Counted from the stretch's first letter, positions 47,901-58,545 are shown. The stretch is 64,000 nt of DNA from Carposina sasakii (GCA_014607495.2 CP053175.1:1736001-1800000); one strand, 5' to 3'. Made by a program: numbers and translations. The notes: a model not told the origin generated them from the sequence alone.

Positions 47901-50900
47901 GTACTTGCATATCCTCTCTCACACAGTCCATCCAATACTTCTTGAGTCTACATCTTCCTTTATAACCATTTACATTCACACCCAACACTCTCTGTAAAAT
48001 ATTCCTTTCGTTCCGTCGCTTTATATGTCTCTTGCATTATACAGGGTGTAACAGAAAGGGTATGTTAAGCGAAAAGCTATGTAAACAGACCACTATAGAG
48101 AACCTATCCACAAAATTTCAGACTCGAAATCACATGTTTATTTTTCCAGATAGTATGGAGAATTTCTACGCAACTCAGGAATGTTCATACAATCTTGAAA
48201 AATAAACATATGATTTCAAGTCTCAAATTTTGGAAATAGGTTCTCTATAGTGGGCTGTTTACATAGCTTTTCGCTTAACATATTCCCTTTTGTTACACCC
48301 TGTATAACTCTTTATACAGTGTGTCTGGGATAGAGTTATTATATATATCGATATTTTAAGGGCGTGTTGTACACATGTGTCTAACTGCGCACTTTTATCT
48401 GAGTATGTACATGAGTAGCAGTACCTGAGTAACGGGCTATGGGCGCTCGCGCAAGGGTCAATTTCAAATAACAATAAATTCAAAACTATGTGACTCAGAG
48501 CAATAAATTAGGCGTTGTTTTGTAGCTATTATTACTAGGTTTCTGTAATTTACAAAAAAAAAATATGCACATTAACGGGCTAGTTCTCATAGCATGTTAC
48601 GTAATAAGAAAAAAAAACAGACAAATTTGGGAAAAAAATCTACATTTTATTTTTTTTATGTGGCATTGCTGTCAAGTACCGTATGTTTTTTTTCTAATTT
48701 GAATGATAGACAATACTATTAGCTTTCAAACAGTTTTTTCTTACTTGTTAGACCTTTTAAATCCAGAGATATTGACAAAATTTACCACTAACATGAAAAA
48801 AAATTAAAACTTAAAATATCTGTCATTTCTAAAAGAGGGAAGTTAGACCCCAACATGGGGGTGTTTTTATCGATAAAATGAAGTGTACAACACGCCTTTA
48901 AAATATGGCTAGCTCTATCCCAGACACACTGTATAACTCTTGCATTTCTTTATTTCCAGATAGCAGACTACAAAAAGGTCACGCTGCGTCAGAGCAAAGT
49001 TATCAGAGATTTAGTGCAGAAGCAGAAAGAACAGGACGCAGTTATGGGTATGTTGTTAAGACTAACCTTCATTTATATGTATCTTTGGTGCAGTGGGTAA
49101 TGACCCTGCCTGCGACGTCATAGGTCCTGAGTTCGAATACCGGAATGTTGAAATTATCCGGGATAAAAAGGTGCCTTTCTTCTTTCTCAGGCTCTAGACC
49201 AAGTACCAAATTTTTTATTCTTTATTGCACATACACAAAAAGAAATATGGCATACAACATCAAAGAAGAGATGCATGTACAATGGCAAGCTTATCTCTAC
49301 CAGAGATCTCTTCCAGAAAGCCAAGCAAGTAAAGAGAAATTGTTAACAACAGGGTAACATGTGCAATTAAACAAATTCTAAGAAACTACAAAACTACGTT
49401 AAGAAAAAAAGAAGAAAATTTCATTTAAATCGGATCAGTAGTTTTGGCGTGAAAGCGAGACAGACAGACAGAATTACTTTAGCACTTATAATATTAGTAA
49501 GGATTTATTGTAGTGCAACAAGAGTGGGTATTTGCATTTTGTGTGAGACTGCAGTTTATGACTAATCTCAATAGATATATATATAAATATATATCTATAT
49601 TTAGTTTTTTGTCCTTTTCTAGCCGATCTACGCAAGCGTATAGAAGAGTGCGACACAAAATACAACGACATCACACACACCAACCAATCGCCCGGCGGAA
49701 TAGGTATACCAATTTCGATTTATTTATTATTATATCACAAGCTTACTTTATTTGATAGATGTATAGAGTACTAGTGGACGCCCTCGACTTCGTCCGCGTG
49801 GATTGCAGAAAAAATAAAAAATCTAAATTATCCGGGATAAAAATATTTTCCCGGGATATAAAGTAGCCTATGTGTTAATACAGAGTGTCAGCTAACTCCA
49901 TACCAAATTTTATTAAAATCGCTCCAGCCGTTTTTACGTGAAAGAGTAACAAACATCCATCCATCATTAAATTTTGGAAATAGGTTCTTTATAATGGGCT
50001 ATATTCATAACTTTCCAATTAACATACCCTTTTGTTACACCCTGTTTAAATATATACAATTGTGAATTGGATACATTAATATTGATATTGGATACATTAA
50101 TTGACCCAGTAGCTCAGTTGGTGAGAGCTCTGCACGGAATGCAGGAGGTCGTGGGTTCGAGTCCCACTCGGGTGAAGAATTTTTTCATTTCTTTATTAAT
50201 AAAGAAATGGAAAAAATTCCTCATCCGGGTGGGAATCGAACCCACGACTTCTGCATTCCGTGCCAGTGCTCTTACCACTGAGCCACCGGGTCAATTACTC
50301 GGATGACGAATTTTACCATCTCTTTTTGAAATTACATTATTGGAAACGTTATTTTTTCATCCCGATAGCTATACATAAGCCAAATCTCGGCAAACAAAGC
50401 TGAATCCCTCAGCACAATGTTTTAATGATGAAACGATCAACCATATCCTAACGGATTATATTATGGAGAAGTGTTTTTATCTTAGTCAAGATATTATATA
50501 TTTATATCTTTATTAATAATTTTTATGATACATTAATATTGTATATATTGTATAACTGCAGCATCTTCATCCGAAGTGGCACAGTCAGCCTCAGCCCCGC
50601 TCCGACATTTCAGCTCTCAGATCAAACTGGATCTGTCTGTCCTGCCTATTGGCACGGGCAAACGAGGAGCCAAATGTAAGTAAACAACTATGCTGATTGC
50701 GGGGCTTCACTAGAATACATCAGCTGCATCTCCTTCCGTGCATGTCGTGAGAGTCGCCTAAGGAACTCAGGGGCGTTCTCTCAGGCGATGAGCTAGTTAC
50801 AGAACTGTTACATCTAGCCCCTCAATTCTAATAGTAATAGTGCATTTCGAATAGTGTGGGGTTTTTGAAATGACGTATTTTGGCTACTAAATTAGTAATT

Positions 50901-51936
50901 TTATGTAACACGCCGTATTACAAAAAACGGCTAGGCTTTTTGAATAATATGAAAGAAAATAGTCCTTCTAAAATCCCACTCGCTTCGCGCGCTCGTGCGA
51001 TGTTAATTTGACAGTTCTAATAATAAGCAGACAAAGTGCTAGAACCTAAATCATCTCCCACCAAAACCTTATACTATTCAAATTGCCTAGCCGTTTTCGT
51101 GCTATACAATATACCTTCAACATTATACATTAACCCTGGTACTAATAAACCGCGCGTAAATTTACAACCTCGTTATACAGGATGATGTTTGGTCGTCAAC
51201 CTTCCCGAAAACTACGGTATCACGATAATTTTTCTCCATGGAAGCATACATGGGAAGTGTCCCAACATTATCCAAAGTTGTAAATAGATGCGTTTTTCTG
51301 CATAAATGCACATAGACGCACGTAGCAGGATATTTTTCCGAAAAATAATTTTTAATATCTGTCCAAAAAAAATAAAACTAGATTTCGCGATCAAATTTAA
51401 AATTAAAAAAAAAAAAAAATCCCAGGGCATAAACTTACTTTATTTCGTGTATAGAATACGTACCCTTCGTTAAAAGTGGCCACAAAAAAACATCCTGTAT
51501 ATACTTGTTTTTTGACAGCAAAATATATGGAATATCTGTCAAATCAAACTATGAATAGCTAGCTTTTTATTAATAACGCCCAATACTTGCAATACTTACA
51601 GCAATCATTACATGAATTTTCAATATAGATACATAGATTTTCTCTCTACTTATTATTTTATTTTGTCCAGTACTACCCAACATGAAACCACGAAAACCAA
51701 TGATAAAGCTTCCCAGCCTATCAGAAGACGGTGACAAGCCGGACGAGCGACCAACCACGTCGCAGCAAACGCAAACGTCAAAAGCTCTCAGCCAATCAAC
51801 GATCGCCAAGATCCGGGGCTTGACCAATGAGATTCGACATTTAAGTAACCTGTCAAACAGCTATGAGGTCAAATTGAAGAGACCTAGCGTGTCTGATTTG
51901 GATAGTGTTGAGAGTAAAAAGAAGAAAATGGATTAA
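41915..51936 (+). CDS. FBXO28: F-box only protein 28 homologue, nine exons, frameshift in exon 2
   Basis: Exons: 41915-41998, 42992-43120, 44649-44769, 45731-45920, 47030-47145, 48960-49047, 49623-49703, 50562-50675 and 51671-51936. An F-box (MELMDLPVVMIENIFTF...) is followed by blocks characteristic of FBXO28: LPRRESERR, LARHCDILQSIETR, LCCFIPG, RAHEVLQELRDISSMA. A long coiled coil in exons 5-7 and a basic tail ending KKKKMD come last. FBXO28 recruits substrates to an SCF (SKP1-CUL1) ubiquitin ligase in the nucleus. Exon 2 has one extra A at 43025 or 43026; unless this is an error, translation stops at 43031-43033 after 41 residues. Without that base the exons sum to 1,188 bases (395 aa) with all phases matching. 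Exon 5 is the least certain: it was chosen because it alone joins phase 1 to phase 0 and continues the coiled coil. AATAAA lies at 52417. Confidence 0.88.
41999..42991. other. F-box intron 1
   Basis: AT-rich intron with a (TC)n/(TG)n microsatellite at about 42796-42840. No transposon recognised. Confidence 0.5.
43742..43990 (+). mobile_element. SINE-1, full length, in F-box intron 2
   Basis: GGTCTAGTAGGCAGTGACCC head, B box GGGTTCGAATCCC, complete body. Confidence 0.85.
44087..44208 (-). mobile_element. Family E fragment in F-box intron 2
   Basis: AATGTAGCCAGAAAC to AGTGGCTAGCTCATCGCC. Confidence 0.55.
44216..44591. mobile_element. Family B MITE in F-box intron 2
   Basis: 376 bases, ends CAGGGTGTAAAAAGACAAC and GTTGTCTTTTAACACCCAG, TA on both sides. 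It ends 57 bases before exon 3. Confidence 0.85.
44969..45245. mobile_element. Long palindromic element in F-box intron 3
   Basis: Arms of about 125 bases (AAGACTAATGGTGC-type; GTCCTTGACACTTAGATT mirrored). Second copy of the family at 28850. Confidence 0.85.
45951..46213. mobile_element. Inverted-repeat element rich in AAACCGC
   Basis: GCACTACGGCAAAACCGC at the left; GGGAAAAAACCGCAGTGCC at the right; several internal GCGGTTTT repeats. Lies in F-box intron 4. Confidence 0.6.
46567..46754. mobile_element. TTGGCTATCTTTTTTGACAG element, intact
   Basis: Uninterrupted sister of 21014-21468, about 188 bases with perfect inverted ends. Confidence 0.8.
46757..47011 (+). mobile_element. SINE-2 body joined to F-box exon 5 acceptor
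   Basis: Body from ATTTTAATGTTGCAAAATTG to GGTCGGAGATC plus an (ATC)n tail. The tail ends about 18 bases before the exon 5 acceptor AG. Confidence 0.8.
47560..47810 (+). mobile_element. LINE C-terminal remnant
   Basis: Reads IEKGMLRWFGHVERI, a conserved block near the C-terminus of non-LTR reverse transcriptases, then CTGCCTACCCCTCCGGGAAA typical of the 3' flank. Confidence 0.65.
47850..48030 (-). mobile_element. LINE C-terminal remnant, opposite strand
   Basis: The reverse strand reads RNILQRVLGVNVNG and KKYWMDCVREDMQVLGVSN, a block that in LINEs lies close to WFGHVER. Confidence 0.55.
48042..48302. mobile_element. Family A snapback MITE
   Basis: 261 bases with CAGGGTGTAACAGAAAGG and mirrored end, TA flanks. 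In F-box intron 5. Confidence 0.9.
48317..48931. mobile_element. CAGTGTGTCTGGGATAGAG inverted-repeat element
   Basis: 615 bases, ends CAGTGTGTCTGGGATAGAG and CTCTATCCCAGACACACTG with TA on both sides, subterminal GGGCGTGTTGTACAC mirrored. Ends 28 bases before exon 6. Confidence 0.8.
49075..49506. mobile_element. Patchwork of SINE-1, LINE-tail and Helitron scraps in F-box intron 6
   Basis: SINE-1 head at about 49085-49143; LINE tail (TTCTTTATTGCACATACAC) at about 49210-49370; Helitron end (CACTTATAATATTAGTAAGG) at about 49430-49506. Confidence 0.6.
49771..49970 (-). mobile_element. Short Helitron in F-box intron 7
   Basis: CTAGTGGACGCCCTCGACTT, ATCCGGGATAAAAATATTTT, and a far end in AAAGAGTAACAAACATCC. 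Confidence 0.75.
49972..50045. mobile_element. Family A right-end fragment
   Basis: AATTTTGGAAATAGGTTCTT to TTTTGTTACACCCTG. Confidence 0.7.
50102..50293. repeat. Inverted pair of tRNA-like SINE-3 units
   Basis: Unit 1 (50102-50175, plus) TGACCCAGTAGCTCAGTTGG with B box GGGTTCGAGTCCC. Unit 2 (50221-50293) is its near reverse complement. The 45-base spacer is itself nearly palindromic (TTTCTTTATTAATAAAGAAA). Loop base 33 is not T and the anticodon arm is atypical, so neither is called a functional tRNA. Confidence 0.8.
50702..50825 (+). mobile_element. Family E fragment in F-box intron 8
   Basis: CACTAGAATACATCAGCTGC to GCGATGAGCTAG. Confidence 0.65.
51178..51497. mobile_element. Family C MITE in F-box intron 8
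   Basis: 320 bases, starts CAGGATGATGTTTGGTCG, ends CCACAAAAAAACATCCTG, TA flanks. Confidence 0.8.
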
Positions 51937-52527
51937 TTATGTGTTTTTAATCTTAAGGTATTTTTGAGCATTAAGAGCTTTATGTCACTCATATTTGTGG
52001 ATGATATCTATCTATACATAGTATAAAATGAAGTTGCGAAGGGCGCCCAAAATGTGTTTGTTACCTGATCTCAAAAACTACTATATCAATAGATGCGGTT
52101 TTCAATGGAAAGAAGACATTCCAGGGATTCTATAGGTGTATAATTTAGGTGTACCTACTTAAGAAATTATTAGAGTAATGTTCAGACGGACGGAAGAAAA
52201 ACGAGCTTTTTGGAGGCTTGCATTGCGTGCGCTGCTGAAATAACTCAAAATACAGTAGTGGGGGAATTATTCTTCTCAAAAAGTTCTATAAAAAAGTCTG
52301 CGATAGCATAGTCTATCCTTTAAGGTTTAGCCACAATAACGATTTTAGTGGTGTTCAAGTTTAATTTACGAAATATCTTATTTTTCAATTACTCGATGTT
52401 CCTACCGACATAGACCAATAAACATAAAACAAAATGCATATCAAATTAAACTGATGAAATGAGGATTCCGAATATATACATATCATAACACTTTTATGTT
52501 AATATTAATACACAAGATGCATTTACA
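51937..52527. other. 3' flank of F-box gene
   Basis: AT-rich; probable 3' UTR up to about 52430. No repeat recognised. Confidence 0.4.
52417..52422 (+). terminator. Possible poly(A) signal of F-box gene
   Basis: AATAAA about 480 bases after the stop codon. It is the first clear canonical hexamer I noticed downstream. Confidence 0.4.
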
Positions 52528-52760
52528 ATGCCGAGGGCAGAGATGGCGGCGGCGGCGGCTGCGTTCCGTCAGGTCAGTCGGTCGGTCCGCATAGCACGAC
52601 AGTGGCGGCGAGTGGCGGCGCGCGGCGGCGGCGACGGCGGTGGTGGGGGTGGGCTCAGAGGTGCGCGACCCGAACGGGCAGACACGTGAGGGCAGACAAC
52701 GTTGATGGTTGTGTCGAATTATAAAATTTTCAGTGCGGCGCGGCGCGGCGCTTCGGCATT
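52528..52760 (+). other. GC-rich island with possible first exon
   Basis: An island rich in GCG and GGC in AT-rich surroundings. An ATG at 52528 opens 53 codons (MPRAEMAAAAAAFRQ then Arg/Gly-rich) to a TGA at 52687. A consensus donor CAG|GTCAGT falls after FRQ. This could be a promoter with a 5' exon of an unseen gene, a non-coding leader, or a trinucleotide repeat tract. No downstream partner exon was found. Confidence 0.3.
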
Positions 52761-53099
52761 GATTTTTAAAATTTTATTTTAAACTGGTAATTTATTAGTT
52801 TTCCGTAATTAATAAAGAATCCATCTGTCAGATATAATAATTGGCAACTTATTATCACTTTAAATTGGAAGGATCTATTTTCATAACTACAGCTGTAAAA
52901 GTCGAATATCCGAGCGAAGCCGGAACCGCGGGCTGCTATAAGATATAATAAGCAAAATAAATATACTTATTGCAGAATTTTATCATATGTTTATATGACA
53001 AATAATGTCTAGGTTTTTGCATGTACTAGCGTATTATCCACCAATATGTATTTATTTATGTTTAGGGATTTAGATAGGGGGGCCGCGAGGTAAAAATAG

Positions 53100-53460
53100 G
53101 TAAGTCAAGTACCTTGTAGGCTCAGTGTTCCTTCTTCTTCCGCGCGGAATCTCGTAGGGTTCTGGGGTTTTTCACTTCTCTATAGTCTACTTTTAGGTTT
53201 AGGGTCACTCCTTTGGGTAGGTCGGTTCACGAAAATTCACTTGTCGAGCGAGAGTTCGGCGCCGCGGTCGTTGGGCAACTGTCAGATAAAAAACTCGGCG
53301 CCGACGGCGCTCGCAGCGAGAAAGGAGACAAAACGATTAGAAGAGGGAGAAACAATTATAGTTTCAACAATTTATTTTATTTTATAATTTTCGGAAGACC
53401 AACAGCGTTACAAAAGAGTAAATAAAACACCAGAACAAAAACCAGCGGGCCAATAACAGT
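53100..53460. other. Unassigned region with palindromic GGCGCC core
   Basis: Contains GTTCGGCGCCGCGG and, about 60 bases later, ACTCGGCGCCGACGG. Repeat-like but of no recognised class; no splice-consistent coding was found. Confidence 0.25.
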
Positions 53461-53632
53461 AATAATAATATACAACTCATATCATCAAACGATGACTCTA
53501 ATCTTCAATAACACTCGAGAAAATGTGTCAAAGGAAAGAAAATTCCATCTGTCTGTGACTCGAGTGTCCTGTAAGCAAAAGTAGCGACTAAGAATACGGA
53601 GGTTAGAGTTTAGAGACTTGATAAAATGACAC

Positions 53633-53765
53633 GCCCCGCCCCCTTATGAAGTAAAAAAGCAATGCGAAATCGAAAATCGCACAATATTCGCTGATCACTT
53701 ATAAAATTTGTATTACGTAACAGCAATGTCAAAGGTTTTTGTAATTGCCACGGGAAAATTGTATG
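53633..53765. mobile_element. Family D partial copy
   Basis: CCCGCCCCCTTATGAAG, AATCGAAAATCGCACAATAT, TTGTATTACGTAAC. Confidence 0.55.
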
Positions 53766-53861
53766 TTTTTTGCTTTTTCACACACATACTATGTAATGTA
53801 TATACGGTCTTTAAGTTTAAGTAATAAGATTGTAAATATTATTAAGAAATGATTTTTTTTT

Positions 53862-53940
53862 TCACCCGAGTGAGACTTGAACTCATGACCTCTCGCATAC
53901 CGTGCTTTGCTCTAACCAACTGAGCTACCTAGCTAGTTAG
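53862..53940 (-). mobile_element. SINE-3 tRNA-like unit
   Basis: CACCCGAGTGAGACTTGAAC to CTAACCAACTGAGCTACC is the reverse complement of a tRNA-like head. Confidence 0.7.
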
Positions 53941-54058
53941 TTAGCTAGTTGGATTGTGCTCTAAAAGCGGCGGTAGACTCAAACCTTACAACGTGCACGT
54001 TCGCTCTCTTTCTCGCGTACGAAGTCATGGGCGGCCGCTGGTCTTTTATATAAAGATA

Positions 54059-54360
54059 CTAGCTGACCCGGCAAACGTTGTTTTGCCATGTAAAAGGGGT
54101 TGATCCTAGAGGGGTGAAAATTCATGGTTTTATGTATTTTTGTATGCTGTATCATAAAAAAAATAAAAACAAAATTTTTGTCAAAAAAAAAAAAAAAAAT
54201 TAGGGTGGACCACCCTTAACATTTAGGGGGATGAAAAATAGATGTTGTCCGATTCTCCACCCTAACCGATATGCATGCTAAGATTTACGAAAATCGGTCG
54301 AGCCGTTTCGGAGGAGTTTAACTTCTAACACCGTGACACGAGAATTTTATATATTAGATA
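54059..54360 (-). mobile_element. Helitron of the CTAGCTGACCCGGC type
   Basis: CTAGCTGACCCGGCAAACGT at one end, GAATTTTATATATTAGAT at the other: a common lepidopteran non-autonomous Helitron. Confidence 0.7.
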
Positions 54361-54590
54361 AAGTATGTAACAGAAGAGAAGCGAAATTCTATGAAAATCC
54401 CTTCCGTTCTCCGTGTATCTATAGAGTAATAGGTAAAAATGCTACAAATAGGTCATTATGAATGTAATTTGCGTATACTCGTATTTCTGCCAAATATATG
54501 GTTTATATTTTAAATTTTAATTATTAAACTTGTCTTTTTATCGTGTATTTTGAATTTGACTGTGTTATACAGAATTGTATGTGTTATATT

Positions 54591-54842
54591 CAGGGTGTAA
54601 CAAAAAGTGTATGTTAAGCCAAAAGCTATGTAAATAAAAGGAACCTTCCCACAAAATTTGAGACTCGAAATCACATGTTCATTTTTCCAAATAGTATGGA
54701 GATTTCCTAAAAAACTCAGGAATGTTCATACAATCTTGAAAAATAAACATGTGATTTCGAGTCTAAAATTTTGGAAATAGGGTCTTCATAGTAGGCTGTT
54801 TACATAGCTTTTCGCTTAACATACCCTTTTTGTTACACCCTG
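54591..54842. mobile_element. Family A snapback MITE
   Basis: 252 bases, CAGGGTGTAACAAAAAG to TTTTTGTTACACCCTG. Confidence 0.9.
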
Positions 54843-55123
54843 TATATATATATAATTTAATCGTGTGCTAACGATTAGGGTAGTCTTTTTTGTAGAAGTT
54901 ATTCTACAAAGTTATTTATAATTATATTTTTGTGTGTAATACACAGTTTGGCAAAAAAAATTGAATGATTGAAATACTTTTCAGGCTATTTATTATTTGT
55001 GAAAATTGTTAACTATAAGAAGGAATAGATACCATAACTATCCATAGCTTTCGAAATTATCCCAGTTTATCAATTATCACGTTATGAATTAAGAATGGAT
55101 AGTTTTTCTCAGGGTTTTTAGAA

Positions 55124-55231
55124 AAAAAAATTATAGAACACATTTTCCATCGAACAACGGAGTTGATCATTTGGGTATACTTAAATGATCAACTCCGTTG
55201 TTCGATGGAAAATGTGTTCTATAATTTTTTT
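55124..55231. repeat. Perfect hairpin, 49-base arms, 10-base loop
   Basis: The left arm 55124-55172 and right arm 55183-55231 pair without mismatch (core CATCGAACAACGGAGTTGAT). The loop is GGGTATACTT. No other copy was seen in the window. Confidence 0.9.
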
Positions 55232-55397
55232 CTAATTCTCTTAAGGACTTTTAATTAAATGTCCTATCGAGAAATTACTCTTTCTTTTCATCCGAAGATA
55301 ATTTCTTATTCATTAGAAACAGTTTTATAAAAATAATAAAAAGCTGTGTTTATGGCTTCAATTAGATCTTAGATCTAATCATTAGGGATGAATTATA

Positions 55398-55754
55398 CTG
55401 GGTGTAAAAAGACAACTTTGTTCTTTTAATACCTCGTATTCTTTGTAACATCACGATAATTTTTTTTCTATGGAAAAAATAGTTACATTAATATATTCAT
55501 TTTTTTTACATAAATCCATCTGAAATCGGTTAACAAACATTTTTTCAATGATACCATGTCAAAATGTTATAATGTTAGTTTTATAGCTACTTTTGTACTT
55601 TGCGCATCAAACGAATACATTGCTTGCAATAAAATTACAGTATTTTTTCATAATTTTTTTGTCGTTTCCCAGGGTTGGAACCATAGAAGAAAATGATCGT
55701 AACCTTACAAAGAATGCGAGGTATTAAAAAACATTGTTGTCTTCTTACACCCTG
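55398..55754. mobile_element. Family B MITE
   Basis: 357 bases, CTGGGTGTAAAAAGACAAC to TTGTCTTCTTACACCCTG, TA flanks. Confidence 0.85.
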
Positions 55755-55764
55755 TATAAGGTTA

Positions 55765-55995
55765 CCCGACGTTGATCATCGATCGAGGGCGTTGATCTAT
55801 GGTAAAATGGATCGATTACGGCGATCGGTAGTGTGTACCAGACCAATCGATCGATAGTCGATAGACGGCAACGAGTGCCGTCGACTGGCAATCGATTGAT
55901 TGGTTATTTGAAAACGGTATCCGTTAATATGTTAAGCTAAAAGGCGAGTCGATCAACGTTAAATCGACCTTTAGACCGGATCGTCGAGTGTATGT
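55765..55995. mobile_element. GATCGATC-rich element
   Basis: Dense ATCGATCG motifs; GTTGATCATCGATCG at the left and GATCGTCGAGTG at the right suggest degenerate inverted ends. Confidence 0.4.
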
Positions 55996-55996
55996 G

Positions 55997-56198
55997 ACCC
56001 GCCCCCTTATTAACTATGTATCTGGCAAAAACAAAGCGATAGCGATAATTTCACAAAATTCGCTGATTGCTTGTCAAATTCGTATTACGTAAAATCATGA
56101 ATTTCAAGGAATTTTGACATTTCAACGCGAATATTGTACAATTTTCGCTATCGCGCTGCTTCGGCTTTGCTGTTGCAAATTAGGTAATCAGGGGCCGC
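55997..56198. mobile_element. Family D element
   Basis: CCCGCCCCCTTATTAAC to AGGTAATCAGGGGCC; the interior has TTTTCGCTATCGCGCTGC. Confidence 0.7.
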
Positions 56199-56255
56199 AC
56201 ATTGCACGGATTTGATCGAAACATGACATAATTATATCATTATGTTATTAATAAA

Positions 56256-56710
56256 CTAGCGAACCGCCCGGCTTCGCACGAGTGCAATGCTGATCCTATA
56301 CATACAGGGTGTAACAAAAAGGGTATGTTAAGCGAAAAGCTATGTAAATAGCCCACTATAGAGAACCTATCTACAAAATTTGAGACTCTAAATCACATTT
56401 TTATTTTTTAAGATTGTATGAAAATTTAAATAATGTTGAGATATTTAAAAATTCTCCATACTATCGGGAAAAATAAACATGTGATTTTGGGTGTCAAATT
56501 TTGTAGATAGGTTTTCCACAGTGGGCTATTTACATAGCTTTTCGCTTAACATACCCTTTTTGTTACACCCTGTATAAACCCTCCTCGTGGATCATCCTAT
56601 ATATAAAAAAAAACCGCATCAAAATCCGTTCCCTAGTTTGAAAGATCTAAGCATACATAGGGACGGACAGACAGCGGCAAGCGAGTTTGTTTTATAATAT
56701 GTACATAGTG
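56256..56710 (-). mobile_element. Helitron-like element split by family A
   Basis: ACTAGCGAACCGCCCGGCTT at the left; CCGTTCCCTAGTTTGAAAGA to the right of the nested element. Confidence 0.65.
56305..56572. mobile_element. Family A snapback MITE, nested
   Basis: 268 bases, TA flanks, both ends intact; inserted in the Helitron-like element. Confidence 0.9.
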
Positions 56711-57116
56711 ATGATGTTATTTATTATTACCGGAAATGAGACAAATATTTCTTTTGCGATCATGAGTTGTCAGATTCGAGAGTCAAGTGGAGGGTGTAGG
56801 AGTCCTAGTCGAATATCTGGAAAATTCACTATTCTTGCAAATAACAGGCATGTAAGTTAAACAGAAAGGTTTAACGGTATTTTTTTTTAAACTACATACT
56901 CGTGGTAATAAATGTTTTATTTTTATTAGGAATTTCTAGGAAACTTTTGACTAGATTTAATTTTATTCGGTGTTTTATTGCGACAGTATTTTTTAATTTA
57001 GTTTACCTAGTCTTAATTATTTACTTAAATGTATGTTTTGTAAATATCTTGTATTTTACTAATTTTGCAATAAACGTGTCATATAAGCTTTACATAATAG
57101 TATGCCTTCTACATAT

Positions 57117-57815
57117 ACTGGGTGTAAAAAGACAACTTTGGTCTTTTAATACCTCGTGTAAAAAGACAACTTTGGTCTTTTAATCGGTTACCAAAGATCA
57201 TGTTATAATGTTAGTTTTGTAGGTATTCTTTGTAACATCCAATAAAATTACGATCATTTTTCGCGCCGACACATTCTATGGAAAAGCACCTAACTGGGAG
57301 AAGTAAACTGGGAACTCGTGACGACTTTATAGCGGGTTTCGTGTGTTTGTCAAGATATTGAGTTTGTTTGTTTGGTTCAAAGTACAACGCCCCCTACATT
57401 AATATTATAATTTTTTCTTTTACATAATCTTGTTTTCATCCATCTGATAAATCGGTTACCATTTTTTTGTCAACATAGAAGAAAATTTTTTCAAAGATCG
57501 TTGTCTTTTTACCATGTTATAATGTTATCGTGGTTTTGTTTTAAGAGTAGATATAATTATATGTACATTTGTACTTTGAGCATCAAACGATATACATTGC
57601 TTCCAAGCCATCTTTTCAATAGAAATTACAGAATTTTTTCATAACTTTTCTTTGTCATTTCCCAAAATAAATAGGGTCCAATAACTTGGTTCCATAGAAG
57701 AAAATGATCGTAACTGTTTTGATTCAGGTGTATAATTACAAAGAATATTCCGAGGTACGCTTAAAAAGACATCGGAGTCAACAAACGTCTTTTTACATCT
57801 TCCTGTATTATGTTT
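57117..57815. mobile_element. Scrambled family B copies
   Basis: The family B start occurs twice within 40 bases (57117, 57155). Its internal order then follows with many short foreign blocks between pieces, ending near TTTTTACATCTTCCTG. Confidence 0.6.
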
Positions 57816-58076
57816 TAATATTACACGGTCGTCGGAGATCAACAACATTAAATTTTTAATAATAAAATTAAATATAAACATTTTCTGCAAGTTGGCAGTT
57901 AGTATCGTGGTTTTGATATTACCTATATAAGAGTGTTTAACGCGTTTTATAGATATAATTATATGTAATTTTAACATATAGTTCACAGCCAGAGCAAGTA
58001 GGTATATGATTGTTGTAAAAATAATAAATTTATAAAATAGGCCATAAATCATCTATTATTTATTTGTCCCTCTATA

Positions 58077-58171
58077 CAGGGTGTAACAAAAGGGGTATGT
58101 TGTGTGAAATGCTATGAAATCCTTTCCTTTAGGTTCTCTAGAGTGTGATATTTTCATAGCATTTCGCCATA
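58077..58171. mobile_element. Truncated family A element
   Basis: Left end CAGGGTGTAACAAAAGG and part of the mirrored arm; right terminus missing where family C begins. Confidence 0.65.
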
Positions 58172-58173
58172 TA

Positions 58174-58545
58174 CAGGATGTTTTTTGGTCGTCAACGTTC
58201 TCGTAAACTACGGAATCTCCTAATCATCACGATCATTTTACTCCATGGAAGCATACCTGGGAAGTGTCTGGTTCCCAAGATATTAGGGTCCAAAGTTGAG
58301 TAAATAGACTGCGTTTTTCTGCATAAATGCACATTGACGCGCGTAGCAAGATTTTTTCACGAGAAATAATTAATATCTGTCTATGAAAAAACTAGCATAA
58401 ACACTGGACACTATAAATTTCGCCCGATCAAGTAATAAAAAAATAAAAAAATTAAAATCGTTTCCCAGCATTTTTTTGGCATAAACTTACTTTATTTGAT
58501 GTATAGAGTACGTACCCTTCGTTAAGGGGGCAACGAAAAAAAAAA
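58174..58545. mobile_element. Family C MITE, right end disrupted
   Basis: CAGGATGTTTTTTGGTCGTC, TGCACATTGACGCGCGTAGC, TTGATGTATAGAGTACGTAC. The right part is repeated and interleaved to about 58760. Confidence 0.7.

Noticed and set aside
48905..49123. Alternative frame for F-box exon 6 (DSRLQKGH...)
   Set aside because: The other frame (IADYKKVTLRQSK...) continues the coiled coil and joins exons 5 and 7 in phase.
50102..50175. Functional tRNA gene
   Set aside because: The B box is good, but base 33 of the loop is not T, acceptor pairing is imperfect, and the unit recurs as a SINE; treated as tRNA-derived.
57639..58052. 137-codon minus-strand open frame
   Set aside because: It runs through scrambled family B sequence and AT-rich DNA; composition is that of noncoding AT sequence.
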